64,000 bases of DNA from BD2-11 clade cluster bacterium bin43 (GCA_002238605.1 MPMR01000001.1:1-64000); one strand, 5' to 3'; positions 46,866 through 55,638 are shown, counted from the stretch's first letter. Notes: generated by a model from the letters alone, not told the origin. Program-made: numbers and translations.

Positions 46866-48362
46866 ATGACGGTGCGGCGGTCGATCCGGCGGCATCAGGT
46901 CGGAATCCGGCCCACCGTCAACGCGTGCCTCTGGCTGGTTTTCGCGGGGTGCGGCGGAGAGAGCGCCGCGCCGGTCGCTCCCTCCGCCCCCGACACGGTC
47001 GTCGCCTCGATCCGGATAACTCCATCCGAACGAACCATCGGCCTCCTCGGCACCCGGTTCGGCACGGGAGCAACGGCGCTGGCCGCGGACGGCACCACGC
47101 TGTACCACACGGGTCACGATCCCGGTCGTTTTGCGTGGTCGTCCTCCGCGCCCGAAATCGCGTCGGTGAGCGGGGACGGCAACGGCGAGTCCGCTCGTTT
47201 TGTCACGGGGTTGAGCAATGGCACGGCGACCATCACTGCGACCAGTCAGGGGGTGACGGGCCGGCTGACGGTCACGGTGCGGGAGCGGGCGCGCGCTGCC
47301 TGGTCCGTTCCGCTCGATTGGTCCTTTCCGGAAGGGAGCAGGGGAGGATCGATCGACGCCGGCGCCGCAATCGGAGCCGATGGGACGATCTACGTCGGGT
47401 GGAATGACCACCCTGCCGAACGAAGTCATTTGTACGCCCTCGCGCCGCAGGGAGGCATACTGTGGATCGTGGACCTCCCCGGCATCAGCTGGTCGACGCC
47501 CGCCATCGGAACCGACGGGACGCTCTATGTCGGGTTGCGTGGCTCGACCGGCCTCGTCGCCGTGGATCCGGCTGGGTCCGTACGGTGGGTACTGGACAAC
47601 CTCTCCAGAATCTCGTCGTCTCCCGCTATCGGGCCGGACGGGACCATCTATGTGGCCGGTCGCCGCCACGTCCACGCGGTCGATCCCCGGGGCGAAATCC
47701 GGTGGACGTACGAGTCCTCCCACTTCACGTCGTCCCCCGCGGTCGCGAGTGACGGCACGATCTACGTTGGCGGGACGGATAACAACTTGCATGCGATCAA
47801 CCGCGACGGCTCACTGCGGTGGACGTTCAAGAAGTCAGCCCTGGTCTGGTCGCCGCCGTCGATCGGCCGCGACGGCGCGATCTATTTCGGTACGGACGCC
47901 GGTCGGCTCCACGCGGTGAATCCCGACGGGACCGAGCGATGGAACGTCTCGGTGAGAGACGGAGCGGTCCTGTCTCCGCCGTCGATCGGCCCGGACGGCG
48001 CGATCCATGTCCTGGGCAGGGGCCTGTTCGCCATCAATCCCGACGGCTCGATTCGCTGGCACTTCCATTCAGCGACGTCCGGGTTCAGGACCACGCCGAT
48101 CCTGGGGGCGAACGGCAACGTCTATCTCGGCTCGGGTGCTGCCGTCACGGCGCTGGACGCCCAGGGCAGGCTCCTGTGGGACTACCAGCCAGGTGGTGGC
48201 CACGGCTTCACGGGTGTCTGGGTCCTCGCGTCGCCCGCCATCGGTGTCGATGGCACGATCATCGCCACCTCCTTCTCCGAAACGGACGGGGGCACCATAC
48301 ACGGGATCGTCGAGACGGAGTCGACGAACGGCGGCCACGCCGGCTCGCCCTGGCCAACGTAG
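46866..48362 (+). CDS. Lipoprotein with Ig-like (Big2) domain and PQQ-type beta-propeller
   Basis: A 498-residue lipoprotein with lipobox WLVFAGCGG. Residues about 40-140 match a bacterial Ig-like BID_2 domain (ITPSERTIGLLG, ASVSGDGN, GLSNGTATITATSQG). The remainder is a propeller of about eight repeats of the form PAIGxDGTIYVG then AxxPxGxxxW (for example SSPAIGPDGTIYVAG, LHAINRDGSLRWTF), the PQQ/outer-membrane-assembly type. It may bind polymer or protein at the cell surface. It lacks quinoprotein dehydrogenase catalytic features. The gene is divergent from uvrA. ATG 46830 would add 12 residues. Confidence 0.82.
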   Translation: MTVRRSIRRHQVGIRPTVNACLWLVFAGCGGESAAPVAPSAPDTVVASIRITPSERTIGLLGTRFGTGATALAADGTTLYHTGHDPGRFAWSSSAPEIASVSGDGNGESARFVTGLSNGTATITATSQGVTGRLTVTVRERARAAWSVPLDWSFPEGSRGGSIDAGAAIGADGTIYVGWNDHPAERSHLYALAPQGGILWIVDLPGISWSTPAIGTDGTLYVGLRGSTGLVAVDPAGSVRWVLDNLSRISSSPAIGPDGTIYVAGRRHVHAVDPRGEIRWTYESSHFTSSPAVASDGTIYVGGTDNNLHAINRDGSLRWTFKKSALVWSPPSIGRDGAIYFGTDAGRLHAVNPDGTERWNVSVRDGAVLSPPSIGPDGAIHVLGRGLFAINPDGSIRWHFHSATSGFRTTPILGANGNVYLGSGAAVTALDAQGRLLWDYQPGGGHGFTGVWVLASPAIGVDGTIIATSFSETDGGTIHGIVETESTNGGHAGSPWPT

Positions 48363-48576
48363 CGCGGCAATCCAGCCAACACCGGGCGGGCCGGGGGATA
48401 AAGATCGACGAAGTGAGCCGAGTAGCGCTCGTTGGCCATCTTGACCTCTTGGTCGCGTCGGACCACCGTTCGATCATGCGCGGCCCAACCCCCACGCCGC
48501 CAACGCCCCTGACGCTCGGACTCGTCCCCTCCGCGGGGCCGACCCGGAGACACCAACGACACGGGTCACTCGCGCC

Positions 48577-48915
48577 ATGATGCAAGAGGTCACCGACGCC
48601 ATCATCGACCAGATGGTGCAGGCGCTCGTCGCGGAGGCGGATCCCGAGCAGGTGATCCTCTTCGGCTCCCGCGCGCGGGGCGACTCCCGCGAGCAGTCCG
48701 ATGTGGACCTGATCGTCGTGGAAGCCGAGCCCTTCGGGCCCGAACGCAGCCGTCACCGGGAGATCGTCCGGCTCCGCCAGACCCTCCGGCCCTTCCGTGT
48801 TCCGGTCGATGTCCTGGTATACTCGCAGGAGGACGTGGACTACTGGCGGGATTCGCTCAACTTCGTCCTCGCGCGGGCGTTGCGGGAAGGCCGGGTGATG
48901 TATGAGCGATCCTAA
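48577..48915 (+). CDS. MNT-type nucleotidyltransferase (putative antitoxin)
   Basis: A 112-residue minimal nucleotidyltransferase. The active-site signature LFGSRARGDSREQSDVDLIVV contains GS and the DxD pair. In characterised MntA-HepT systems the MNT protein AMPylates and silences the HEPN partner. The next gene, overlapping by 14 nt, encodes such a HEPN protein, so the two are probably a toxin-antitoxin-like module. The HEPN partner here is of the COG1895/2250-like type, for which this mechanism is less well established. Confidence 0.88.
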   Translation: MMQEVTDAIIDQMVQALVAEADPEQVILFGSRARGDSREQSDVDLIVVEAEPFGPERSRHREIVRLRQTLRPFRVPVDVLVYSQEDVDYWRDSLNFVLARALREGRVMYERS

Positions 48916-49288
48916 GTGCGCACGGGCCCTTCTCGAAGCCGCGGACCGCGACATCCTGACCCTCAGGGAGATGACCGCTCGCGCACCCGACGAATCGTTC
49001 GGCTTTCATGTGCAGCAGGCTGCGGAGAAGGCGCTAAAGGCATGGCTGTGTGCCCTGGGCCAGATGTATCCACTCAGGCACGATCTCGACGACTTGCTTG
49101 ACTTGTTGGCATCGCGAGGCGCGGCTGTTGGTTTCTTCCGACCGGTCGCGGCGTTCACGCCCTATGCGGTTCAGTTCCGGTATGAGGGGCTTGGGCCCGG
49201 CCACGAGCCGATCGACAGGCCGGCGGCGTTGGCTCGGGTCGAGGAGTTGGTACGGCATGTACGGGATCGGCTGGCGGAGGTGGGATGA
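48902..49288 (+). CDS. HEPN domain protein (putative toxin or partner of MNT)
   Basis: A 128-residue helical HEPN protein. It has HVQQAAEKALKAWL and MYPLRHDLDDLLDLL, typical of HEPN proteins next to MNT genes, and AVQFRYEG near the end. The RNase motif RX4-6H of HepT-type toxins is not obvious, so catalytic activity is uncertain. The start lies 14 nt inside the MNT gene. An outer-membrane-protein tail fragment follows directly, suggesting that the module sits in a disrupted locus. Confidence 0.85.
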   Translation: MSDPKCARALLEAADRDILTLREMTARAPDESFGFHVQQAAEKALKAWLCALGQMYPLRHDLDDLLDLLASRGAAVGFFRPVAAFTPYAVQFRYEGLGPGHEPIDRPAALARVEELVRHVRDRLAEVG

Positions 49289-49429
49289 TGGTGGAATGAC
49301 ACCTTCGCGGGTGGCGTCTACCTCGACATCCCGCAGGCCCTCTACCTGCACGACCTGACCAGTCGCAGGCCGAGCGGGTTGTCAGCCGGGCATCTGGTCT
49401 TCACCGCTGGCATCGGCTTCCGGCCTTAG
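49289..49429 (+). pseudogene. C-terminal remnant of an outer-membrane beta-barrel protein
   Basis: The frame starting directly after the HEPN stop is open for 46 codons to TAG 49427-49429, without a start codon. It reads ...GGVYLDIPQALYLHDLTSRR and ends AGHLVFTAGIGFRP. Alternating residues and a final aromatic-rich strand are typical of the C-terminus of an outer-membrane barrel. Nothing upstream continues the frame, so the 5' part of the gene has been lost or replaced by the MNT-HEPN module. Confidence 0.6.
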
Positions 49430-49460
49430 TTTTGAGAGAGCGGCAGGATACCGAGACCGC

Positions 49461-49475
49461 CTGGCAATATGGCAG
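49461..49475 (+). promoter_or_regulatory. Degenerate copy of the palindrome
   Basis: CTGGCAATATGGCAG differs at two positions from the core CTGCCAAAATGGCAG of the uvrA and amidohydrolase operators. It lies between the barrel remnant and the stop of the convergent propeller gene and has no start codon nearby. It may be a decayed site or chance. Confidence 0.3.
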
Positions 49476-49493
49476 GATCCCCAGCTGCCTTAT

Positions 49494-50642
49494 TCATCTC
49501 AGGCTCCCTGGGATGCCGGCGATGGGCGGAAAACGCACGAGCCGGGTCATTCCGTCGCCTGCAAACCACTCCAGATGCCGGGTCGGGTCGCTCCCATCCA
49601 TCACCGACCATACGGTGAGCAGTTCTCCCGGACCGAGCGCCCACGCATCGAGCAACTCGCCCTCTGGGGAAAAGAGTTCGAGGCTGCGCCGCTGTTCTTC
49701 GTCGATCCACAGCCCGACGCGAGTCAGGATCCGGCCATCGGGAAAAACGGCGAAGTCCGTCAGAACGGTATAGGAAATGCGCCCGGCGGGAGAGCGCATG
49801 TTCACCCCCGGAAAACCGGGAGCACTCACCACGGGATTCGAGGATCGCAACGCTTCGAGAGCCCGTTCCGGTATGCAGCCGCGCAGCACTACTTCGTATT
49901 CCTCCGGTCCTGTAATCTTCCATATTTCATAGCCTTCGACGAATCCGACGTACACGTTCCCGTGTATGTCGACGCGAGGGATGAGGTTTGCATGGCTGTT
50001 GCGATATACCGGCGGCTCGCCGAACCAGTCAGGCGTCTGGTGCAAGAGCACTTCCGTCTCGCCCGTTACCGGGTCATATGCAGCCAACACGGGTCGGGGA
50101 TCGAACGAGATCATCACAAAGGACGCATCACCTGCCACATACACTCGCTCGCCGTCCGTCACCATGGCACTCGGCGAAAGTCCAAGAGGAAGCTGGTCTT
50201 CGCGTATGAATCCGCCTTCTTCGCTGTAGGCGACCACGCTCCCGTATCCGCTGCCGCCGTCGCCCACGAAGACCCTCCCTCGGGAATCCATGACTGCAGC
50301 CACCGGATCCGCATACTCGCCCGGGCCCTGACCCCGCCTTCCGACCTCGCGAATCCGGTTGAGAGCGGCATCCAGCACCATCACTTGCTGGGCCGACCGA
50401 TCAACCCCCACGATCATGCCGTTGGCCGCGAACTGTGCCGAGAACAGAACCGGCGCCTCCGCATCGGTCATCGCGGAGCGTTCGGCCACCATCGATCCAT
50501 CGATCCTCGTCCGGTCAACGGAACATGCGTAGGCACGCGGACCGGGGATCTGAGCCTGGATTCCGGCTGTGGGCGGAACCATAAGGAACGATGACAGGCA
50601 GATGCCCAGAAGAAAGCCGACACGAATAGCGGGTATGCTCAT
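49494..50642 (-). CDS. Exported 6-bladed beta-propeller protein
   Basis: A 382-residue exported protein with a signal peptide ending near AGIQAQI. Repeats such as VGVDRSAQQVMVLDAALNRI, VGRRGQGPGEYADPVAAVMD and RVFVGDGGSGYGSVVAYSEE identify an NHL/6-bladed propeller of the kind common in Bacteroidota and Gemmatimonadota. The GRRGQGPGEY motif is a hallmark of that group. The function is probably binding of a surface ligand or partner; no catalytic site is evident. It is the last gene of a three-gene minus-strand unit, 61 nt after the beta-barrel gene. Confidence 0.8.
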   Translation of the reverse strand: MSIPAIRVGFLLGICLSSFLMVPPTAGIQAQIPGPRAYACSVDRTRIDGSMVAERSAMTDAEAPVLFSAQFAANGMIVGVDRSAQQVMVLDAALNRIREVGRRGQGPGEYADPVAAVMDSRGRVFVGDGGSGYGSVVAYSEEGGFIREDQLPLGLSPSAMVTDGERVYVAGDASFVMISFDPRPVLAAYDPVTGETEVLLHQTPDWFGEPPVYRNSHANLIPRVDIHGNVYVGFVEGYEIWKITGPEEYEVVLRGCIPERALEALRSSNPVVSAPGFPGVNMRSPAGRISYTVLTDFAVFPDGRILTRVGLWIDEEQRRSLELFSPEGELLDAWALGPGELLTVWSVMDGSDPTRHLEWFAGDGMTRLVRFPPIAGIPGSLR

Positions 50643-50703
50643 CGCAGGATGCCCTCCACCTTCGGCGGGTGGTAATGAATGCCCTCAATCACGATGGAGA
50701 GCG

Positions 50704-51408
50704 TCAGGGAGAGACCCCCACCCCCACCGAGACCGACAGCCCGCTGATATTGTACCTGTAATCGAGCCTCAGCGAACCCTGCTCGATGATCCAGTCGAGA
50801 TAGGACCGCAGGTAGCGAACCCGGATGTCGACCGGCCACGCGCCGTCCAGGGTGACGCCGATGCCCGCGGTCCAGGGGATCGTCGTGAACCTGTCGCGGT
50901 CTTCGCCCGCTTCCCCGTTTGAGGGATCGACCCCTCCGGTGGCGAACTCGCTCCACGTCCGGCGCGGCCCGCCGAAGACGAAGCCCCGCGATCCTCCGGT
51001 TCCGAACCGGCGGCCGGCCACGAGGCTGAGACCAATGCCGTACCGGTCGGTGTAGTCCCAGCTGCCCGCCCAGACATCATGGACGTTGCCCGCTGGAGTC
51101 GGCTGGATGGTGCCCTCGATTGCGCGCCGGACGAAGATGGTGCCCTCGAATTCGGCGCCCAGCATCCAGTTCCCGGGCAATTCCCGACGGACGCCGGCGG
51201 TCAGATGCGCGCCCAGCCTCAGGCCTGAAGCGGACGACGCGCTCGAGCTGGACCCACCGCCGATGGTCACCTTCTTGATGTGTTCGACGGACACCCGGCC
51301 CACCTCGGGCGTTACGCGCAGGGACAGCGTGGACTGGGCGAACGACGGCGTCGGCGCCGGCAGGACGGCGCACATGGCAGCGATAATCGGCGCGGCCGGT
51401 TTCCTCAC
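50704..51408 (-). CDS. Outer-membrane beta-barrel protein
   Basis: A 234-residue exported protein. GTG 51408 overlaps the stop of the hydrolase gene (GTGA) and begins a signal peptide ending PSFAQS. The mature sequence is built of alternating hydrophobic strands (LRLGAHLTAGVRRELPG, WMLGAEFEGTIFVR, YGIGLSLVAGRRFG, LRLDYRYNISGLSVSVGVG), the pattern of a small outer-membrane barrel of about eight strands. A Ser-rich loop follows TIGGG. Function is unknown; coupling to the hydrolase suggests a transport or surface-display role. Confidence 0.8.
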   Translation of the reverse strand: MRKPAAPIIAAMCAVLPAPTPSFAQSTLSLRVTPEVGRVSVEHIKKVTIGGGSSSSASSASGLRLGAHLTAGVRRELPGNWMLGAEFEGTIFVRRAIEGTIQPTPAGNVHDVWAGSWDYTDRYGIGLSLVAGRRFGTGGSRGFVFGGPRRTWSEFATGGVDPSNGEAGEDRDRFTTIPWTAGIGVTLDGAWPVDIRVRYLRSYLDWIIEQGSLRLDYRYNISGLSVSVGVGVSP

Positions 51409-53336
51409 GGCAGCACCCCCAGCGTCACCCGCGACGGATGTTCCGGCGACCGGTACACCGTCTGCTCGGCGGTGATGTACTGGTCGGGGGTCGCCCGGTA
51501 GGTATCCACGAACTGCTGCGGGTTGCGGTCGTAGGCGGGGAACCACGAGCTCTGTACGTGAACCATGATGCGGTGGCCGGCCCGGAAGGTGTGGTAGCGG
51601 TCGCGCAGGTCGATGTGGATGGGGGTCACCTCGCCTGGCACCATCGCTTCCGGGTGCTCGAAGCTATCGCGGAAGCGGCCGCGCATGACCTCGCCCGCCA
51701 GGTGCATTTGGTAGCCGCCCATGGGCACCTCGCAGAAGGGTGAGTCGGGGGCGTCCTCCGGGTGGACGTCGATCACCTTCACGATCCAGTCGGAATCCGT
51801 CCCGGTTGTCGACACGAAGATGTCCGCGAGGATGGGTCCGGCGATGGTCATGTCCTCCGCGAGCGGCTCGGACTGGTACACCAGCACGTCCGGGCGCGCC
51901 GACGCGAAGCCCTGGTCCTCCACCTTCCACAGATGGCCGAGCGTGGTCCGCTCCTCCGCGGAGAAGGGCACGGGATCGTCGGGGTCGCTGACGAAGGTGT
52001 CCGCACCCCCGGGCTCCGAGGGCGCCTCGAACGCGAGCATCCCGTCCTCCCGCAGATACAGCGACACCGGCTCGACACCGGCGGGCGGCCAGCTCTCGTG
52101 GCGGCGCCAGACGTTGGCGCCGGTCTCGAAGACCACGGCCTCGTGCGGGGTCCAGCCCTCCGCCCCGCGCAGGTGGTGCTCGAAGAAGGGGAACTGCACC
52201 TCGCGCTGGAACGTGATCGAGGTCTCGTCCCCGAACTCGATGCACCCCAGGTGGTCGCCCAGCATGCGCCGCCATCCGCCGTGCAGCCAGGGCCCGGCGG
52301 CCAGCGTGTTCTCCGTGCCCGGATTCTCGGCCTCGATCGTCCGGTAGATCGACATCGGGCCGTAGAAGTCCTCGGTGTCGAACCATCCCGCGACGTTCAG
52401 GACGGGGTGGCGGATGCCGCCGAGGTTCGCGAGCGCGTTCTGGTTCTGCCAGTACTCGTCGTAGGTGTCGTGTTCCATGAAGTCGTTCCAGGCCGGGACT
52501 TCTCCATGGAAATAGAGGTCGTCGATGTTGGATGCGGCGCCCGCCTCGAGGAAGAAGTCGTAGCCGGAGTCGGTTCCGTAGTCGAAGGCCGTCCCCCTCG
52601 CATCGGTCGGTCCGTCGCGGCGACGCGCGTTTCCGGCGAGCCAGGAGAAGGCGTACATGATCCTGAAGGCGCCGTTGTGGTGCCAGTCGTCGCCGATGAA
52701 CATGTCCGCGGGGGAAGCCTGCGGGGACGACGCCGCGAGCGCCGGATGCGCGTCGACCATGCCCATCACCGTCTGCCAGCCCGGGTAGGAGATGCCCCAC
52801 TGCCCCACCCTGCCGTTGTGGCCCACCACGTTGGCGAGCACCCACTCGATGGTGTCGTAGTTGTCGGTGCTCTCGTCGGCGGTGGTGGGCCCCCTGGGCG
52901 CCGGCGCAAGCGGCCGGATCACCTCGAAGTCGCCCTCGGACATGAACTGTCCGCGCACGTCCTGGAAGACGAAGATGTAGCCGGCGCGGTCGAACTCGGC
53001 GGAGGGGCCGAGGGGATTACGGTAAAGGCCGGGCTCGTAGGGCCCGACCGAGTAGGGCGTGCGGAAGAGCATCACCGGGAGCGGTTCGGTGATCTCGCGC
53101 GGCCTGTAGACGATCGTGAAGAGCTCGACGCCGTCCCGCATGGGCACCGTGTGCGAGGTCTTCTCGTAGCTGGCCTCGAGCCACGCGAGGTGGGCCGCGT
53201 CGCCGCCGTGCGGGACTTCCCGGGTACGATTCGCAAAGTCTTCACCGGCTGCTTCGCGGTCCACGGGAGCGCCGCAGCCTCCCCAAAGCACCGCGAAGAG
53301 CAGGGCCGCCGCGGCCGGCAGGCCTCTCCGCATCAT
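51405..53336 (-). CDS. CocE/NonD family hydrolase (X-Pro dipeptidyl-peptidase-like), lipoprotein
   Basis: A 643-residue exported alpha/beta hydrolase. ATG 53336 with a preceding GGAG gives a lipoprotein signal (LLFAVLWGGCGAP). The nucleophile Ser lies in GQWGISYPGWQTVM, the GxSYxG motif of S15/CocE enzymes; the N-terminal fold is SHTVPMRDGVELFTIVYRP; the C-terminal jelly-roll is seen in HIDLRDRYHTFRAGHRIMVH and QSSWFPAYDRNP. Activity is either X-Pro dipeptidase or ester hydrolysis. It heads the unit with the barrel and propeller genes and is divergent from tauD. Confidence 0.9.
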   Translation of the reverse strand: MMRRGLPAAAALLFAVLWGGCGAPVDREAAGEDFANRTREVPHGGDAAHLAWLEASYEKTSHTVPMRDGVELFTIVYRPREITEPLPVMLFRTPYSVGPYEPGLYRNPLGPSAEFDRAGYIFVFQDVRGQFMSEGDFEVIRPLAPAPRGPTTADESTDNYDTIEWVLANVVGHNGRVGQWGISYPGWQTVMGMVDAHPALAASSPQASPADMFIGDDWHHNGAFRIMYAFSWLAGNARRRDGPTDARGTAFDYGTDSGYDFFLEAGAASNIDDLYFHGEVPAWNDFMEHDTYDEYWQNQNALANLGGIRHPVLNVAGWFDTEDFYGPMSIYRTIEAENPGTENTLAAGPWLHGGWRRMLGDHLGCIEFGDETSITFQREVQFPFFEHHLRGAEGWTPHEAVVFETGANVWRRHESWPPAGVEPVSLYLREDGMLAFEAPSEPGGADTFVSDPDDPVPFSAEERTTLGHLWKVEDQGFASARPDVLVYQSEPLAEDMTIAGPILADIFVSTTGTDSDWIVKVIDVHPEDAPDSPFCEVPMGGYQMHLAGEVMRGRFRDSFEHPEAMVPGEVTPIHIDLRDRYHTFRAGHRIMVHVQSSWFPAYDRNPQQFVDTYRATPDQYITAEQTVYRSPEHPSRVTLGVLP

Positions 53337-53522
53337 CGCTCCATCCCGAGTCCGGTCCTGTCGGCGCATGCCTGCTCCGGGGTCGATTGGTTGCTCGCAA
53401 ACACCGTTCGTGCCAACGTGTTTCCGGCATCCGGGCGTGTGCGGTCCTGCTCGCGCGGGCCGGAGCCGGAACCTGGTCATGATTCCGGCATACTTCGGAG
53501 ACCGTAACACCGCCCGATGAGC

Positions 53523-53543
53523 GGGACAAACCACGTTTGCCCC
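53523..53543 (+). promoter_or_regulatory. 21-bp dyad upstream of tauD-like gene
   Basis: Left arm GGGACAAAC (53523-53531) and right arm GTTTGCCCC (53535-53543) flank a CAC centre; the arms match except for one pair. The dyad ends 32 nt before the ATG at 53576, in a divergent intergenic region, and may be an operator for tauD, the STAS gene and perhaps the his genes. Confidence 0.4.
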
Positions 53544-53575
53544 GGATGATTCCGCCGTCGACACCGGATTTCGCC

Positions 53576-54400
53576 ATGAGTCGAAACGCCATCACCATCA
53601 CGCCCGTGACTCCCGTAATCGGCGCCCACGTCGACGGGATCGACCTCGGCAATCTCTCGGACTCCGGGTTCGCGGTCCTGTACGACGCCCTCATGGCCCA
53701 TGGCGCCCTGTTCTTTCACGACCAGGACATCTCCATCGTGAGCCAGAAGAGGCTGGGACAGCGCTTCGGCAAGCTGGTCGCGCACCCCAACGACCCCGGG
53801 GTGGACGGTCATCCCGAGGTCATGCCGATCCACGCGGACGAGAATTCGGTGCGCGCGACCGGCGAGGAGTGGCACTCCGACGTGTCGTGCGATCCGCTGC
53901 CGCCCATGGGCTCCATCGTGCGCATGCACATCGTTCCGGAGACCGGCGGGGACACCCTGTTCGCCTCCATGTACGCCGCGTACGAGGCCCTCTCCGACGG
54001 GATGCGGACGCTGCTCGACGGGCGGCGGGCGGTGCACGACGGCGCGCCGTACTATCAGCGCGTGAATCGATTGCTCGACCGCGACGACGGGGGCCGCACC
54101 TACCCGCGCGCGGAACACCCGGTGATCCGCACCCATCCGGTCACCGGCCGCAAGGCCCTGTTCGTCAACAAGCTGTTCACCCAGTACATCGTCGGCGTTT
54201 CCGCCGCGGAAAGCCGGGCCCTTCTCGACTTCCTGTTCGACCACGTCAGCCGCCCCCACCTCCAGTGCCGGTTCCGCTGGCGCCGCAATTCGGTGGCCAT
54301 GTGGGACAACCGCTGCACACAGCACCACGCGATCTGGGACTACTGGCCCGCAACCCGGTCGGGATACCGCGTAACCATCCAGGGAGAAAAGCCAGAATGA
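53576..54400 (+). CDS. TauD/TfdA family Fe(II)/2-oxoglutarate dioxygenase
   Basis: A 274-residue dioxygenase. Iron ligands are His and Asp in EEWHSDVSCDP and the distal His in CTQHHAIWDYWP; the 2-oxoglutarate Arg is in ATRSGYRVTIQG. The N-terminus (ITPVTPVIGAHVDGIDL) is typical of TauD-type sulfonate or other small-molecule hydroxylases. The starting ATG 53576 is preferred over 53537, whose extension is not family-like. The absence of tauABC transporter genes argues against a classical taurine role. Its stop overlaps the STAS gene start (ATGA). Confidence 0.9.
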   Translation: MSRNAITITPVTPVIGAHVDGIDLGNLSDSGFAVLYDALMAHGALFFHDQDISIVSQKRLGQRFGKLVAHPNDPGVDGHPEVMPIHADENSVRATGEEWHSDVSCDPLPPMGSIVRMHIVPETGGDTLFASMYAAYEALSDGMRTLLDGRRAVHDGAPYYQRVNRLLDRDDGGRTYPRAEHPVIRTHPVTGRKALFVNKLFTQYIVGVSAAESRALLDFLFDHVSRPHLQCRFRWRRNSVAMWDNRCTQHHAIWDYWPATRSGYRVTIQGEKPE

Positions 54401-54735
54401 AGATCCGGACCGAACACCAGGACAGGGCACTCGTCGTGAGCGTGAGCGGCCGAATCGACTCCGGTAACGCGCGCGACTTCCAGTCGGAGATGGACGGCGT
54501 CCTCGACAAGGGAGGCAGGGGCGTGATCCTGGACTGCGAGCAACTCAGCTACGTGAGCAGCGCCGGGCTGCGCGTCCTCCTCCGGGTCACCCGGCATCTG
54601 GACCAGAAGCATGTCCCGTTCGTGGTCTGCTCGCTGTCCCCCATGATTTCCGAGGTCTTCCAGATCAGCGGCTTCGACAGAATCATCCCGGTCGCGGCGT
54701 CCCGGGCGGAGGCCCTCGCCAGCCTTCCCCGCTAG
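54397..54735 (+). CDS. STAS domain anti-sigma factor antagonist
   Basis: A 112-residue single STAS domain of the SpoIIAA/RsbV type. The phosphorylatable Ser is in YVSSAGLRVLLRVTR, in the canonical position; the N-terminal VVSVSGRIDSGNARDF strand-helix is typical. Such proteins bind anti-sigma kinases and release sigma factors when dephosphorylated. No anti-sigma kinase or phosphatase is adjacent. It is translationally coupled to the tauD-like gene and lies 33 nt before hisG. Confidence 0.9.
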   Translation: MKIRTEHQDRALVVSVSGRIDSGNARDFQSEMDGVLDKGGRGVILDCEQLSYVSSAGLRVLLRVTRHLDQKHVPFVVCSLSPMISEVFQISGFDRIIPVAASRAEALASLPR

Positions 54736-54768
54736 CAGCTTCCTCCAGACCCGGACGGGGAGAACCGC

Positions 54769-55638
54769 GTGCCGCCCCTGAGAATCGCGCTGCCCAACAA
54801 GGGCCGCCTGTCGGAGAGCGCCCTGGCGCTTCTGCGCAAAGCCGGACTTCGCGCCCGGATGCGCAGCGACCGTTCGCTCACCGCGCCGCTCGGCAACGAC
54901 CACCAGGCCATCTTCCTGCGGGCGGCCGACATACCCGAACTGGTTGCGGACGGAGCGGCGGAGGTCGGAGTGACCGGCGCGGACCTGGTCGCCGAGAGCG
55001 GCTGCGAGGTGCGGGAACTGGTGGACCTCGAGTTCGGCCGCTGCCGGCTGGTGGTGGCGGTGCAGGACGAGAGCGACATCCGCGGCGTCACCGACATCCC
55101 CGCCGGCACCCGCGTGGCCACCGCGTTTCCGCGGCTGACGCGATCGTATTTCAACCGTCTCGGCATCGCAGTCGAGATCGCGTCCGTGTCGGGCGCCGCC
55201 GAAATCGCGCCCCACCTGGGGGTGGCCGAGATCATCGTGGACCTCACGGCGACCGGCTCCACGCTGCGCGTAAACGGGATGCGGGAGGTGGAAACCGTCC
55301 TGGAGTCGACGGCCCGGCTGATCGCGAGCGAGGCCGTGCTGGGCGAGGCCGACTTCGCGGACAGGATCTCGGAGCTCTGTCTGGCGCTCGAGTCGGTGCG
55401 TCTCGCGCGCGCGAAGCGATACCTGATGGCCAACGTGCCCCGCGACAAGCTGGATGCGGTCAGGAAGGTGATTCCCGGCATTTCGGGGCCGACCATCGTG
55501 GAGGTGATGGGCGGGGGGCCCTGGGTCGCCGCGCACGCGGTGGTCGACGCGGATTGCCTGTCGAGCACGATTCCGCGCCTGAAGAAGCTCGGGGCGGAAG
55601 GGATTCTGGTCACCCCGATCGAGAGGCTGATGCCTTGA
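54769..55638 (+). CDS. hisG: ATP phosphoribosyltransferase, long form
   Basis: A 289-residue enzyme for the first, feedback-regulated step of histidine synthesis. It starts LRIALPNKGRLSESALALL, followed by RAADIPELVADGAAEVGVTG and DLTATGSTLRVNGM, the PRPP-binding loop. The C-terminal ~75 residues (MANVPRDKLDAVRKVIPGIS and the rest) form the PII-like regulatory domain of the long hexameric form, so HisZ is not needed. It starts at GTG with a GGGGAG ribosome site and heads the his operon. Confidence 0.97.
   Translation: MPPLRIALPNKGRLSESALALLRKAGLRARMRSDRSLTAPLGNDHQAIFLRAADIPELVADGAAEVGVTGADLVAESGCEVRELVDLEFGRCRLVVAVQDESDIRGVTDIPAGTRVATAFPRLTRSYFNRLGIAVEIASVSGAAEIAPHLGVAEIIVDLTATGSTLRVNGMREVETVLESTARLIASEAVLGEADFADRISELCLALESVRLARAKRYLMANVPRDKLDAVRKVIPGISGPTIVEVMGGGPWVAAHAVVDADCLSSTIPRLKKLGAEGILVTPIERLMP

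Noticed and set aside
48363-48576. A possible gene upstream of the MNT gene
   Set aside because: Frames here lack a ribosome site and any recognisable motif. The region seems to be a non-coding spacer.
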